Assembly (NCBI GenBank): GCA_004369085.1
Contig: ML210146.1
Span: 1,302,001 to 1,366,000, forward strand
Length of the DNA stretch: 64,000 bases
Direction: 5' to 3'
From: Coprinopsis marcescibilis
Taxonomy: Eukaryota > Basidiomycota > Agaricomycetes > Agaricales > Psathyrellaceae
This document shows positions 1 through 11,069 of this stretch, piece by piece. The notes below the pieces were generated by a model, which searched no databases, was not told the DNA's origin, and saw only the letters and a program-made list of their open reading frames with translations. Positions within the stretch are counted from its first letter, which is position 1. Every line of letters starts with the position of its first letter. A program made the translations under genes and the position numbers.

Positions 1-1
1 C

Positions 2-529
2 ACCACCTCGGATGACTCGGTGTCCATCCCCTCACTCGACGTCATCCAACAGACGGGCCCTATTCTTTCAACGCCTGACGCGGATGCTTGGGCTAGTCCA
101 TCATTGGCTGATCAAACAAACTGTGCGTTCCGTCTATCTGCACCGTCGGGGCAACTTACTGACATCGCTTTTCTAGTGTGTTTACAAACATTGGAACCAA
201 TATACCCCTCATTCGATGACTTCGCTACTCTGGCTAGTCAATCAGAAGAGCAAGTCCAATCTTTCGACATCTCGGCGCCCACCAGTGCCACATTCACCAT
301 GGATTATTGGACAGATTTCTCGATCATACCCGGGATGTTCGCCTTTACTGGTCTTGAACAGGTAGCCTCATTGGAGGTTCCAGAGCTTCAGGAGCCACTG
401 GGTTTGCCTGAAGTACAAGGCTCTGCCGGTCAGACCTTGAAGGAACAACAACGCGATGTGAAGCGTCGCGAACTCGAAGAGTTGGAGGCGAGGGCAAGGG
501 CTCTCCGCGCCGAAATCTCAGAACCGTAA
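2..529 (+). CDS. HD1-type homeodomain mating protein, C-terminal part (5' truncated by window edge)
   Basis: The frame is open from the first bases of the window, so the start and the homeodomain lie off the left edge. The visible 175 or so codons are Ser/Thr/Pro-rich and end in a charged helix (KRRELEELEARARALRAE). That tail resembles the end of the complete HD1 gene at 3425-5460 (KHRELLEAQAKVFALYAELA) in position and pattern, and the gene lies in the same orientation. A candidate 54-nt in-frame intron (123-176, GT...TTCTAG with a TTACTGAC branch point) sits inside. HD1 proteins pair with a non-self HD2 to form a nuclear transcription factor that controls dikaryon development. I infer that this is the HD1 of a second pair whose HD2 partner is further left. 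An unrelated Ser-rich protein is possible, because no DNA-binding motif is visible. Confidence 0.65.
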   Translation, partial: TTSDDSVSIPSLDVIQQTGPILSTPDADAWASPSLADQTNCAFRLSAPSGQLTDIAFLVCLQTLEPIYPSFDDFATLASQSEEQVQSFDISAPTSATFTMDYWTDFSIIPGMFAFTGLEQVASLEVPELQEPLGLPEVQGSAGQTLKEQQRDVKRRELEELEARARALRAEISEP

Positions 530-1554
530 TCATTTTCATTCTCATTGTGCACAGCACTCATGCCATTGTTTTCATTTTCGCTTTGCACGCTTTCGATACC
601 CAAATACAACCCACACCATGCGACACTGCTATGCTTTCTCGACATCATTCGCTTTCCGTCCGCCATGCACGCTCTTGTTTTCGCTTTCGCAACAACTAAT
701 CATTCGCATTCTTCAGCTCTCAACACACATTTGAATTCATCGGTCAACAACACTTTGCATTTGTACTTTTATATTCATCGCATTTTCATTCATATATATT
801 CGCTAAGATCCTAGTTTACATCGCTTGTACCGCCATCCATGCAGCTTGAAATACAACGTATACTCTTTCTGGTCACTTTCATCAGTGTCGCAGTGATGGT
901 CCAGGCAAGTTGCCCACCTCACCTTACCTTGTATAACAAAAATCAGCGGCATGGATTCGTTGTTACGGTGCTGCGATGTACGGTACAAGGATATAATATG
1001 ATAGACGGATATGTATGGAATGTGTAGACGTGGTTGACGAAAGGGGTTAGTAGTGTGACAAGATGCAATAGAGCAAAGGGACAGGGAACGCGCGGAGGTG
1101 TTAGAGGGTATTGAGATCTTCAATAAAAGATGATTTGGCGTAAAGATATGAGGTGGGATTGCTGGCATGATACGTCAGCTGGAGGGGAGGGAGAGGTGGC
1201 GGCCCAGATCGGCTTCGAGGAAAGTGGATATCGAAAGTGGACCGCGAAAGAACAGCGACGGGTCGAACTGCTCGATTACTTACTATACCCACTGAACATT
1301 ATGGAAACCTTTAAGAAGCTTTATAATCTTGGAAACAGGAGAAGCATATTGAGGACTGAGACGATATTGAGGACTGAGACGATATTGAGGACTGAGACGA
1401 TATACATGCTAGTATGGGTGGAGATACAAATACAATGCAGGTTAGACGGCGAAGCGATGTTGGTATATAAAACCGGGAAAATATTAGCACAAACTTGTGA
1501 AACAAAGCAAGATGCACAGGAAGCATAAAATGATTCGAGAAAAATGCAAACTGA
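530..1554. other. Spacer between HD pairs, no supportable gene
   Basis: About 1 kb lies between the convergent 3' ends of the left HD1 and the HD2 gene. The first 280 bases are pyrimidine-rich with recurring CATTTTC/CATTCGC-like words. Small ORFs at 839-1027 (+) and 1130-1528 (+) have no recognisable domain; the first starts with a hydrophobic stretch but has no CaaX end. An 18-bp triplicate repeat lies at 1348-1401. The spacer must hold the terminators of both HD genes. Confidence 0.6.
1348..1401. repeat. 18-bp direct repeat, three perfect copies
   Basis: The unit ATTGAGGACTGAGACGAT occurs three times head-to-tail (1348-1365, 1366-1383, 1384-1401) without mismatch. It lies in the spacer between two HD genes. 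A unit of 18 keeps any frame open, so it gives a repeated RTETIL in a plus-strand ORF that I do not believe to be a gene. Confidence 0.9.
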
Positions 1555-3173
1555 TTAGAATGCGAAAGAGGAGATGCCTACGCTGAAAGAAAAAGGTAAG
1601 AATCCTTGTGGATTGCAATGTGCCGACCATCGATTTTCAAAAACAGCGGGTGGGGTGGAATTGAGCGTAATGGAGGTTTCATCAAGTCTGCATTTCGCCA
1701 GTTGGGAAGTAGGCCGCAGTTTAGTGGACGGTGAAGAACGTCTCGACGCCGGAGGAGACGGTAACGAAGGGAGCATATGTTGCTGTGACCATTCAGAGGA
1801 GTTCCATGAGCACGTCCGTGACGCAAAAGGCATCCGAGTAGGACGCCGAGAGAGAGAGGCGTATAGCGCCCGCTTAGAAGAGGAGCGGTGACCGGTACGG
1901 ATGTTAGGAGCAGTGCGAATGAGGGCAGGGTGAGGGGCAGTGGGAAGGTTCATGGTCAGAGGTAAAATTTGTGTTCCAGAGTTAGTCCTCTTTAGACGAC
2001 GTGGGCTTGCTCGTTCTTGTGGACCCCGAACATTTAATTTACCGTGGAATTCATCCACAAAGGCATCGAGGTTGAATTGGAAACGAGAGCGGGGTTTCTG
2101 CTGGGGATTTCGTGGACTTCTCATCCAGGGAGGAGGTGAAAAGCTGTTTCTTTCGAAAACGGCTGCAGCGAGAGCCTCAAAGGTGCGCGGCTCGTACAGA
2201 GGTACGGAGACATCATCATCTGCCCGCTTCAGATTAACGAGGGGGTTGGAACCCACCGCCGACTCGGGCGATTGGTGAGGGGTTGGTGACTCTGATGGGT
2301 GTTCCGGCGGGGGACTCGCGGCGCAGTCTTCATCCGATAATGGGGTGATTTCACGAAATGTCGGCTTCACGAGATGAGGGATAGAGCTGGCTAGGCCCCC
2401 CAAATCTAAATCTGCTGGAAGCTGTTCGGAGAGTAGTCGTCGCAGCGGGCGACCTTCCTTCTTGGAACGCCGACGGTGATTTTGGAACTGAAAAGGTCTG
2501 AGCGCATATTCAATCCGAAGGATGGAACACATACCCAAACCTCAATTTGGCGAGGAGACATCATGGACTTTTTCGCCAACTTGAGCTTATCACACCCGGA
2601 TGGGTATGCGTTGAATTCAAAGTACTTCTCAAGTAAGGGAATAAAGTCCTTGGCTCACATTAGACAGATGAACAAAAGTTTCCAGTAGTTACTCACTGCA
2701 TTGAATGGGGTCCGTTTGCTGTCATGAGCGGCTGTGTGTGCATCAGCCCATTGCTGAGCGCTGGCAACTGTGGAAGCTTTGATGTTTAATAAGGAGTGCA
2801 GGAACCGGTTTTGAAATGTCCGGCGTAGACTTTGAAACTGCGAGTCAAGGGCGGATCCTGGTACAGTGGGCCCAGCCAATAGTTTCTGACACAAGTCGTT
2901 GAATGTACGGCTGGTCGACGTTCGAAGTTGGGAGACAAGGTCGCGACTCTTGGCCACAAGGGATTCTTCAACGTAGTGAGGGATTTGAAGGGCTTGAAGG
3001 GAGTGCAGAATTTCTTCATGTACGTCGTCCCCTGCGAGCTCCAGTTGGGGAATGGCGATTACATTGGGCCTTGGGATAGAGCTGGAGGAGGCGGCAGTCT
3101 GGCTCTTCAACTTTCTGGCGACGCCCTGGATATCTGATAGCAGGCGCTGTTTTTCTGTGAGGAATTGTGTCAT
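1555..3173 (-). CDS. HD2: HD2-class homeodomain mating-type transcription factor
   Basis: This is one subunit of the HD1-HD2 heterodimer that forms after fusion of compatible mates and switches on dikaryon genes in the nucleus. Three exons fit: 3173-2697, 2648-2535 and 2487-1555 (507 aa). The introns are 2649-2696 (GTGAGT...CCAAG) and 2488-2534 (GTATGT...TTTTCAG). The homeodomain spans about residues 155-207: PFNADFIPLLEKYFEFNAYP opens it and the recognition helix is IEVWFQNHRRRSKKEG, with the second intron splitting W from FQN. The N-terminal 150 residues, predicted helical, are the usual specificity/dimerisation region of this class. The C-terminus is Ser/Pro/Arg-rich. I chose MTQFLTEKQ as start because HD2 proteins begin with such a helix; an in-frame ATG at 3263 would add 30 residues. 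The gene diverges from HD1 at 3425. Confidence 0.93.
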
Positions 3174-3424
3174 GGCAGGAAGGGTGCCGACGAGAGGGTC
3201 AACCTTGGCTGCTATACATACCACAGGGGAACCGCCCAAAACAATGGGCCATTGAATTAACAAACAATGGATTGATTTCGATCAACAAAGCACAATGCGG
3301 AGGTGAATCGGAGTTTAAATATACCGACTGCATGAGCTCCAGCTGTGCATCGTTCCCACTCCCTGTCCTTCAGGTCTAAAGTCTTCATACTGTCTCTCCT
3401 ATACTCGCGTCTGCCGGCTCAGAC
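3174..3424. promoter_or_regulatory. Shared divergent promoter of the HD2/HD1 pair
   Basis: These 251 bp separate the two start codons and must drive both genes. A TATA-like TTTAAATATA is at 3314-3323, about 100 bp before the HD1 start. An inverted repeat TTGAT-TTCG-ATCAA lies at 3272-3285; its half-sites contain the TGAT core favoured by TALE-type homeodomains. A CT-rich stretch (about 3355-3405) precedes the HD1 ATG, as is common at fungal transcription starts. Binding by the HD proteins themselves is inference only. Confidence 0.55.
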
Positions 3425-5460
3425 ATGGATAGCTCTATCCAGAATACGATTAGAGACCTCGAGGCCGAGTTTTTCGATGCACTAACCTCAGGCCCCGCTC
3501 AGCTTTCTGCCTTTGAGGCTTCCTGGGCGTCTTTCGGACAAAAGCTCGAGGGCTCAAACATCGACAAGCTCTCAACCGATACCATTGACATGTTAATGTC
3601 ATTAACTGCCACGATAAGTGCAGTCTCCTCAGACGTGCTTGATTGCGAAGCCGCTGTCACCGCACTCGACGAAGAGCTATGCTCAGACGTTACACAAATC
3701 CTTGATCATGGTCTTGTTACCAACCCTGCAGCTCAGCGTAAGTTTTGCAAAGCATTACGCATAAATCATTGTCACAACTTAAATTGCTTAGTGCCAGCCT
3801 ACATCGAGCCGTCAAACAAATGGCTCTGTGCAAATCTGCACAATCCCTATCCCTCACAAGCCGTTCGGGAACATATTTCTCGGGAAACAAACTCATCCCG
3901 GAAGGTCGTCGACGCATGGTTTGTCGACATGCGCAAGCGCATTGGCTGGAATGCTCTTCGCAAGGAGCACTTCAACAAACGCGCCGACATCATCGAGGCA
4001 GCGACTCTTTTCTTTGAGAAGAATGAAGTGGACAGTCTTTCGGTTCCAATTCAGCTTCGATTCGCGGCGATTGCATCCCTTGCTCAGGAGCAATACTCTG
4101 CGAAGCTAGACTCCAGCAGCCTCGCCGCCAAGCTCGACTCGGCTGTGAAAGATATGACCCCAGAACTCAAAATCCAAATTCGACATGATAAGGACACCAA
4201 ACAGAAGAAAGCTCCAAGCTATCCCACTCCCGCACCATCCCCAGATCACAATTCCGTTCCGCTATCACCTGCTTCTTCAACGTCCAGTGTGATGGAACTG
4301 CTCATGCCACAATTCAAACGCAAGCGACACTCAGATTCTGGTGAAGAGCAACCGGTGGCCAAGCGAACTCGGTACTTTGCATTTCTGACTATCGCGCTGT
4401 TGAATACTGAACTTTTCTTCTAGCTGCGACTCATCGGATATGATTGATGCATGGCCCTCACCGGCACTTTCGCTTGGCCAACTCGACGAGACCGAGTCTT
4501 CATCAGGCCCCGCCCAATCACAGACTACTTTGACCCCACCCCCCGTTTCTTCAAAGCGAAAGCGCAGGCTATCTGAAAGTGACGGCTCTCCATACCCGAA
4601 ACGTCCCCAGTCCTTTAATATCCAGCCAAGACCAATCGCTGTTTCTGGTCCTCTTCCAACCTCGAACTTGGCCTTCGATTCTTGGTTTGTTCAACTTCTC
4701 GGGGGTACCCCTCCACCTGTCACAGATGAAGTCCCTGACCCTTCAGCCCCTTTGGACATCCAAATTTCCAACTGGCCGTCAGATTTCTGTCTATCTTCTG
4801 TTATCGATGAATCAAGCTTACCCTCAACAATATCAATGTCGACAATCACACCGGATCCTATCCCAGATTTCTCTAGTCATTTGGACGACTCCACCCTTGC
4901 GTTGTTCCAAAGCAATCTCGATGATATCTGCGAAACTTCATCAGGTAAATATTATCGTCGTTTATCCCGTCTTCAACTCACTGACTTTGGGCCACTAAGA
5001 CTTCCAATTCGACGAGGGAGCGTTCACAGATTTCCAGCACCCTGATGCAATGTTTTGCTCTGTTGATTCCCAGTCAACAGCACAACCAGATCACAATATC
5101 TCTTCTATGCAAACTGCACCGACAGGAAATTGTTACACCATGGCGTCTGTTTTTCAACCCGTGAACCCATCTCAAGCAAATCATCCTGTCCCCGACGCCC
5201 ACGCCGCTCCCTTTCCCTTGTCGCCTTTGGATAACTTCTGGGAAACCACCAGCACTCAAGTCGGCCCCAGTTCAGCACCCAATTTCTCTGCAGCTCCTGT
5301 TCCTACTATCCACATTCCAGCGACTCTGCCTATGCTTATGCAATACGCGTCGGTACCGGCCCTCCTTAGTCCTTCTGAGAAAGAAGCGAAGCACAGGGAA
5401 CTATTGGAGGCACAGGCAAAGGTTTTCGCTCTCTACGCTGAGCTCGCCGCGGCCTCATAG
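3425..5460 (+). CDS. HD1: HD1-class homeodomain mating-type transcription factor
   Basis: This is the partner class of HD2 in the mating-type heterodimer. Four exons are consistent in frame: 3425-3737, 3792-4371, 4424-4944 and 5000-5460 (624 aa). The introns are 54, 52 and 55 nt with GT-AG ends. The atypical homeodomain occupies about residues 106-165 (KWLCANLHNPYPSQAVR, then DAWFVDMRKRIGW with W147 and R152). WFVDxRKRIGWNALRKxHF is the signature of Agaricomycete HD1 proteins. Two basic clusters (KRKRHSD...AKRTR and SSKRKRRLSE...PKRP) look like the bipartite nuclear localisation signals that HD1 supplies to the dimer. The C-terminal half is Pro/Ser-rich and ends in a short charged helix. The N-terminal 100 residues should determine allele specificity. 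The first intron is in frame and stop-free, so retention would add 18 residues just before the homeodomain. Confidence 0.95.
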
Positions 5461-5709
5461 CTATGTATCCAATTTGCTCTCCTCTTAGCTAACTTATACT
5501 TTTTTATATGCCTACCACGGATCTTCGCTCTGCCAGCACCTTGCTTTCCACCAAGCGTCTCAATCGTCTCTTTTTGCTTTCGTCGCATCACCGTAACCAC
5601 GCAATGTACTTTTATACCACCGCATTATGATTAGTGTATACCCAATATAACAAGTAATATACCTCATGTATACTAGAGATAGAAAGCTACTGCGCTTTGA
5701 ATTCATTGC

Positions 5710-8204
5710 TCAATGTCTACCCGAATTGCCTACTTCGTCCTCGATTCTCCATCGCCCGACCTCTCTCATTGCCTCCGCATCCCCAGCCTGTAGTTCTGGA
5801 GCATGCAGGAGAGTGCTGACCATCTCCCAAGGATCCCTCGCACCACCCCACTTTAGTACCTCTCGCTTGTACTTCTCGCCCAGCTCCCTATCCAATGGGT
5901 TTTGCGAAAATACCTTGGACCAGACGCGCGAAGCAATGGCGCGGTCAAACAGGTACGAATAGTAAGTCGCGCCATATCCAAACAAATGTCCAAACTGCGT
6001 CTGGAACGACGTTCCAGGCACATGTGGGATTAGCCCACGCGTATTATGCAGCCGGGAAAATTCCTCTGTGGAGTCGAACGAGCGGTTGAGAACAGTAGAA
6101 GAATGGTAGATCTGATCCACCACGGCGAGCATGATTTGTGAGTAGGTGTCAATGGCGTGGCAGGGATCGTTGTGATGATTCCCAATCTGTCGAAGCTTTG
6201 AGGTTTCGTCTGCTTCGAAGAGGGAGAGGACGGCGGGTGACTTGAGGAAGTGTTCCATCAAAATCGAGGGCAGTTCCACAAAGTCTGTTGCACAACGTGT
6301 TCCCGACACGTTCTGATACTCGGTTCGACCGAGCATTGCTGTAACGAAAAGGTTAACTTTGAGAGACAAAACATACAATGGTATACTTACAATGCATCGC
6401 ATGTCCCATTTCGTGGAACAAAGTTTGCACTTCATACCATTCCAAAACTGTTGGTCCTTTTGATAGGGTGGGTCTCGCAAATTCGCAGAGCAAAACCACA
6501 AGAGGAAGCTGGAAGACACCGTCCTGATTCGGAAGGCGATGTCTCTTCACAGCTTCAAAGTCCTGGGACTCTCGAATCTGCAATTCAGCGCCCTCAAGCA
6601 TCCCATCGTTGGCTTCGTCGTCTTCGTCCGTCCGTCGAGAGCATCTCACGGTATAGTGGGCTGCTCCACCCGGTTTGCCCCTGCGAGCAAAGAGATCCGC
6701 GTAGATCCATCCAATTATACCATGCTCCTCATCAACCACTTCGAGTTTCTGGACATCCGTGTGCCATAACTCACCCGAGGCTGATTCGACGGGGCGCAGT
6801 GACACTCCGTACAGATGTCGGAATAACCGTGACAGGCCCATGAACACCGTCCCCAGAGTCAAAGGCGGGAGAGGGACTGGTGGCGCAGGCAAATCTGGGG
6901 GACAGTAAAAGTCACGATCCCAGGCTTGAATAACTGGTGGAGAATCAAGGCCATGGTGGGCCTGTTTCCTTTGAGCAAGAGTGCGAAGTGCATTTCTTGC
7001 TGTTGGTCGCGTGTGGTCGATGAGCGCGTCTAAAAAGTTGTTGACATTGTCTACTTGGCGTTAGCGTGCGGTCCGCCACCCAAGGAGAAGGACAAGGTAC
7101 CTGGGTTTTTTGCCATCTTGTCGTCTAAGCTCATATGGGCGAAGCTCTCGCTCCCAACCAACTGGGCAAGTTCCCCCCTCTTCCGTAAAAGCGCTTCTAA
7201 AGTCTCTATTTGGTCCGGGGTACTCGAGTTGGCTGCAAGATATATCCTTCGTCGCGGTTCCTCGTTCGGTGCAGAACGCATAATCATCTGCGCCTGTAAA
7301 GAGCCAGGGTATACTTGTAAATCCCTCTGGGTAAAGTGGGCCTGCAACTTGAGCCTAACCCCCATGCCCTTATCCTTTAGACCAGCCAAGTCCGATGCTT
7401 TAATTGAAGTCGGTGGCCGGGCAGTATTTGCATTTTCTAAGAATTGTCGTCCAAGAACTAGGATGTCTGAAGAAAGCGATACGAATTTGTTGCGTTGGGC
7501 AGGGGGTAGATTGATAGCGGATTTTTCGAAATCATGCCAAAAGATGAGAGCAGTCTGGCGAGCTTCGGTATTAAGCGAGTTGAATATTGTAGGATCGGAT
7601 AGCACAGTTTTGAGGACCTAATAGTGGCAATAGCTCTATGTCAGTCTCCTTGAGCTGCAAGGTACAATCCACGCACAGTGTAAAGTCCAGTATGAGTGTT
7701 CAGTACGTTCATAAACTCGCATAACGTTTCGTACGCGTGGTTGGCGGCTTCAATCCAGAGACGATCTGGGTGCGCGTTCCGGACGAGCTCTGCAAGGTCA
7801 ATGACACCACACAGCATGTCGCTGAGACGGTCCAGGTTTTTGACGACTTGGGAGAGCTCATGTTGCGAATTTCCGGCCTCCAAAATTCGGTTTGTCAGTA
7901 GTTGGGCTCGGACTAGTGTTGATTCTGCCAGCGAAACCAGCGACCTGGGGTGGGTCAATGACGGGTGTCCGAAGAGGCCTGTATGGCTGAATGTCGAGCG
8001 AGATGATGAGAGACTGGGTTGGTCGAAGAGAGCGACCAATGCCTTGTCGTCGGGCGAGGCAGGCAGCTGGTGGTGACTCTGGGTGGCCAGTCCGCGAGGT
8101 CGGTGCTGTCGGTGCTGTTGCTGGTCGACCAAGCAGCCACGAAACCTGAACAGCTGCTTGAGGGGCCTCGTCGCCAACACATTCCTGGCCGACCGAGCAA
8201 GCAT
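5710..8204 (-). CDS. MIP: Mitochondrial intermediate peptidase (M3 metallopeptidase)
   Basis: This enzyme removes an N-terminal octapeptide from matrix precursors after the general processing peptidase has cut. Four exons (8204-7677, 7617-7101, 7050-6391, 6338-5710) give 777 aa, the usual length. The zinc site is [20 protein letters not shown] with HExxH at about residues 561-565; an intron of 52 nt lies three residues after it. The N-terminus ([23 protein letters not shown]) is Arg-rich and lacks acidic residues, as in a matrix-targeting presequence. The C-terminal [17 protein letters not shown] motif is typical of the M3 fold. The gene converges on HD1 with 249 bp between stops. MIP is the standard neighbour of the A locus in Agaricomycetes and has no known mating role. 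Confidence 0.97.
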
Positions 8205-8597
8205 GTAGCGAAAGGAATGTGGGGAAGACAGAAAGCGTCAGGGGACAAGCAACTAGTGACGGATTAACTTGCAGTCCTGAGTCAAGCAAACCTCCCCATT
8301 GGCTCTGACATTTCCTTTTCCGTCAACGGATGTCTCCGCCCTGCGTCGCTTCCTTGAACAATTTCGTGATTTTCAACGTTTATACCAACAGTTGCATTGA
8401 GAACCAGAAGGACTTCTAAATACGGTATATCCAAAATATGTGCTACCAACGGAATTGTTTTGATATGTTGCATCAGAGAATGCGATGTGTGTGCTATGCG
8501 TGCTTGTCAAAACGTGAACGGGCGAAGATATGTGCAGGGTGAAGGATGATTAGAAAGAAATTTAAATTAAGTTACGGTCATAATCCACAGTCCAACC
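8205..8597. other. Intergenic, MIP promoter and 3' region of WHIM gene
   Basis: This 393-bp gap lies between the MIP start and the next minus-strand stop. One 63-codon minus-strand ORF is present, without a domain. I see no RNA gene; it should contain the MIP promoter. Confidence 0.6.
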
Positions 8598-10738
8598 TCA
8601 TGCATCGTCCGCGGCCATTGGTGAGAGACTACCATTCATGCTGATGTCGTAGCTCATCTCGCTCTTGCTTCGTCCGTTGTTGTTCCATTCGGCTTCATCC
8701 ACGGCAGTGTTGCTCTCCGAGGTCGTCCCTTCGACCTTGGTTCCATTCGTCATAACGATGTCCCCGTCATTCAGTGTTGAAGTGCTGGTTAGTGGCGCTT
8801 CTTCCGCAGCGGTAGCTCCAGGAATTGGTTCCACTGCATATACCCAAAATTTAGACTTCTTCTTCCCGGGGATCTGCTCTACAGCTGTCTCCGTTGGCTT
8901 GAGAGCGGCAGCACCCGAAAACTTCACCACAAGAGCACCCGAATGACCGTTAGCTCCTGACGTTGAGCTTTCCGACACGCCACTGATCGTGCTCTCCTCT
9001 GTCTTTGCCCGTTTGGAAACTGGCTCCTCATCATAACAGGGTCCTCCCAGTCGTGTTGATCTTCGTTCCCCCTTCCATTCCTGCCATGGATCGGCTGGTG
9101 ACGGTTCTGGCTTCATCTTGGTTCGAGTTGACCTTCTGGTCCCCGCCGAGGGTGCTGAGGGTGCTCCTCGCTTTCTTCTCCCGAGCGAGGAATGATGTTC
9201 GTCGTCGAACTCGGCATCGTCTTGGTATTTGTACTCATCTTCATCGTCCTGAGGATACCACAGTGGTAAATACAAAGCATGACCACAGTAGAACGTATAC
9301 TTGCCTCATCACCGAAAGCGTCTCCATAACCATAATCTGGCCTTTGCGTTCGCCTACGGGTGCGTGTTTCGCGCAATTCTGCTTGTGCCATCAGAGCAGC
9401 TCGTTGTTCCATCTTCTTCTTCACTTTCGCAACGCGCTGTCAAAACCGGACATAACGATGTCAGCAAGCAATAGAAATACAATGTGACCGTCTTACCGCA
9501 AGGTCGGCATCAATGGCCTCTATACGACCTTCTAAGCTTTCTATCAGGCTGATATGTGATTGCTCCAATTTTGATCTTTTCTGGCCCTTCTTCGGGGCTG
9601 GCGGCAGCTCTTTCCTGAGTTGTTCAATGAGAGCCAGATATTCCTCTCTTGTTGAGGACACGGAATGGAACGACGCCGTCGTTTTCCATGGGTTCGTTGA
9701 TACGTAAACCCGGGGGGATTCTATAACAAGATGGGAGGTATGTCAGTATTAACGCACTAAACCAGATATCGAGATTCAAAACGGCAATGTCCGGGGCGCA
9801 GGGACCAGGAAACTGCAAAACCGCAAATAGGCGCAAATACAAATCCCCAGGATGGACCTTGAAATAGAAGAAGGTATGTGCACGGACCATCTGTTATCCA
9901 GTAACGCTTGCGAGAGTTATCCTGCCCCAGAGGCTGCAGCTGGAGACTCTCCTGGCTCATGGGGTCGGAAGGGTCTGGTTTGCCTTCTGTCGGCTGGCCC
10001 TTCTTGTGCTTGTTATGCATAACGCCCCATGCACGATCAATCGCTGTTTTAATAGCGGGGCCATGCGTGAGCTGCAGTTCGACCAGCTGCCGAAGAATTT
10101 TGAGCTAGCAAGGGCAAAGAGTTAGCACCATGATCCCAATCAAAGGGAATTACGTGAATACACCACACAAACGAAGCGGCGTGCGTACCTTAAAGTCCCA
10201 TTCTGCGGTAAAGAATCCACCTTGCAGCTGCTCAAAAGGGTCGACATTGCGACCAAGATCGTAATCCCAGAAGACGGTCCTCTCGGACGTCTTGAAGTAT
10301 TCAGACATAACTGCCGCTACTGTTGCGGAGATTTGATCAGCACTGCGGCCATGGACAGAGGACGTTTAGCATTTCGAGGCCAGCAAATGGGTTTTCGGCG
10401 TCCATTCACCTCAAGTTACGCGTCTGAGGCTTGAGATTCAAGATGAACTGCACGAGAAGCTTTGTTAAGATAGGATGGGGCTCTTTTGTCATCAAAGCCT
10501 CCTCGAGACTGCATTAGGGAACACGTCGCACAAACATAACCGTAGGTCAGTGCAGACTCCTTAAGAGAACAAGAACTACGCACTCCATGGGTGTTTCCAG
10601 ACCCTCCTTTCCCTTCAAATGTGTAAATTTACAGACGAACGAGTAGACGAACAACAACTCCCAGCGGTCGCGTGGATGGGTTGCATTGGATGGTGGACAT
10701 ATGTGAGCTTTGGGGTCTGTAACATACAGGCTAGACAT
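8598..10738 (-). CDS. WHIM-domain chromatin-associated protein
   Basis: Seven exons (10738-10584, 10508-10410, 10342-10189, 10104-9888, 9720-9497, 9436-9305, 9248-8598) keep one frame and give 543 aa. The first 60 residues (THPRDRWELLFVYSFVCKFT) and the block ending HNKHKKG plus RKRYWITD (about residue 202) then SPRVYVSTNPWK match the WHIM1/WHIM2 arrangement of ISWI-type remodeller subunits, which bind linker DNA between nucleosomes. A coiled, Lys/Glu-rich stretch (about 230-320) and an acidic, Ser-rich tail with basic clusters follow. The intron at 9249-9304 begins GCAAGT, a GC-AG intron. The 4th intron (9721-9887) is unusually long (167 nt) and its donor is less certain. The exact family member is not assigned. 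Confidence 0.75.
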
Positions 10739-11069
10739 CTGAGCGTCGAAATGCGACGCGACTTGTGCGTTGTGGAAAGAAAGAGGGCGGTGTGTGGAGA
10801 GATCAAGGTTTGATACAAGTTTGTCACACTTTCATTTCACTGGAACAAATATATTACAATACAGTCCCTATTCAGACACGCTTCCGTCGCGTTTTATACT
10901 CGGGAAATTTGCTGTATTCGTGGGCGGTGATGTTCTCAATGCGTTTCAAGTTGTAACTTTCTTCAATAAGAGTGTAACAACAGTTCGACAGGCAGGCAAC
11001 TTGGAGAACCAAGGGTGAAATGAACAAGGATTTAAAATACAGGTAGGAGTGGCGGGGAATTGGCAAATA
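10739..11069. other. Intergenic, nothing recognised
   Basis: This 331-bp stretch lies between the WHIM-gene start and the FAM32A stop, both on the minus strand. It should hold the promoter of the former. The overlapping short ORFs on both strands look like chance. Confidence 0.55.

Noticed and set aside
839..1027. Small plus-strand ORF with a hydrophobic N-terminus between the HD genes
   Set aside because: It has no CaaX end as in pheromones, no domain, and lies in an AT-rich spacer; chance ORF more likely.
1130..1528. 132-codon plus-strand ORF containing RTETIL repeats
   Set aside because: The repeats come from the 18-bp DNA triplicate and the rest has no recognisable protein features.
7055..7621. 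188-codon plus-strand ORF
   Set aside because: It is antisense to MIP exon 2, whose protein matches the M3 family.
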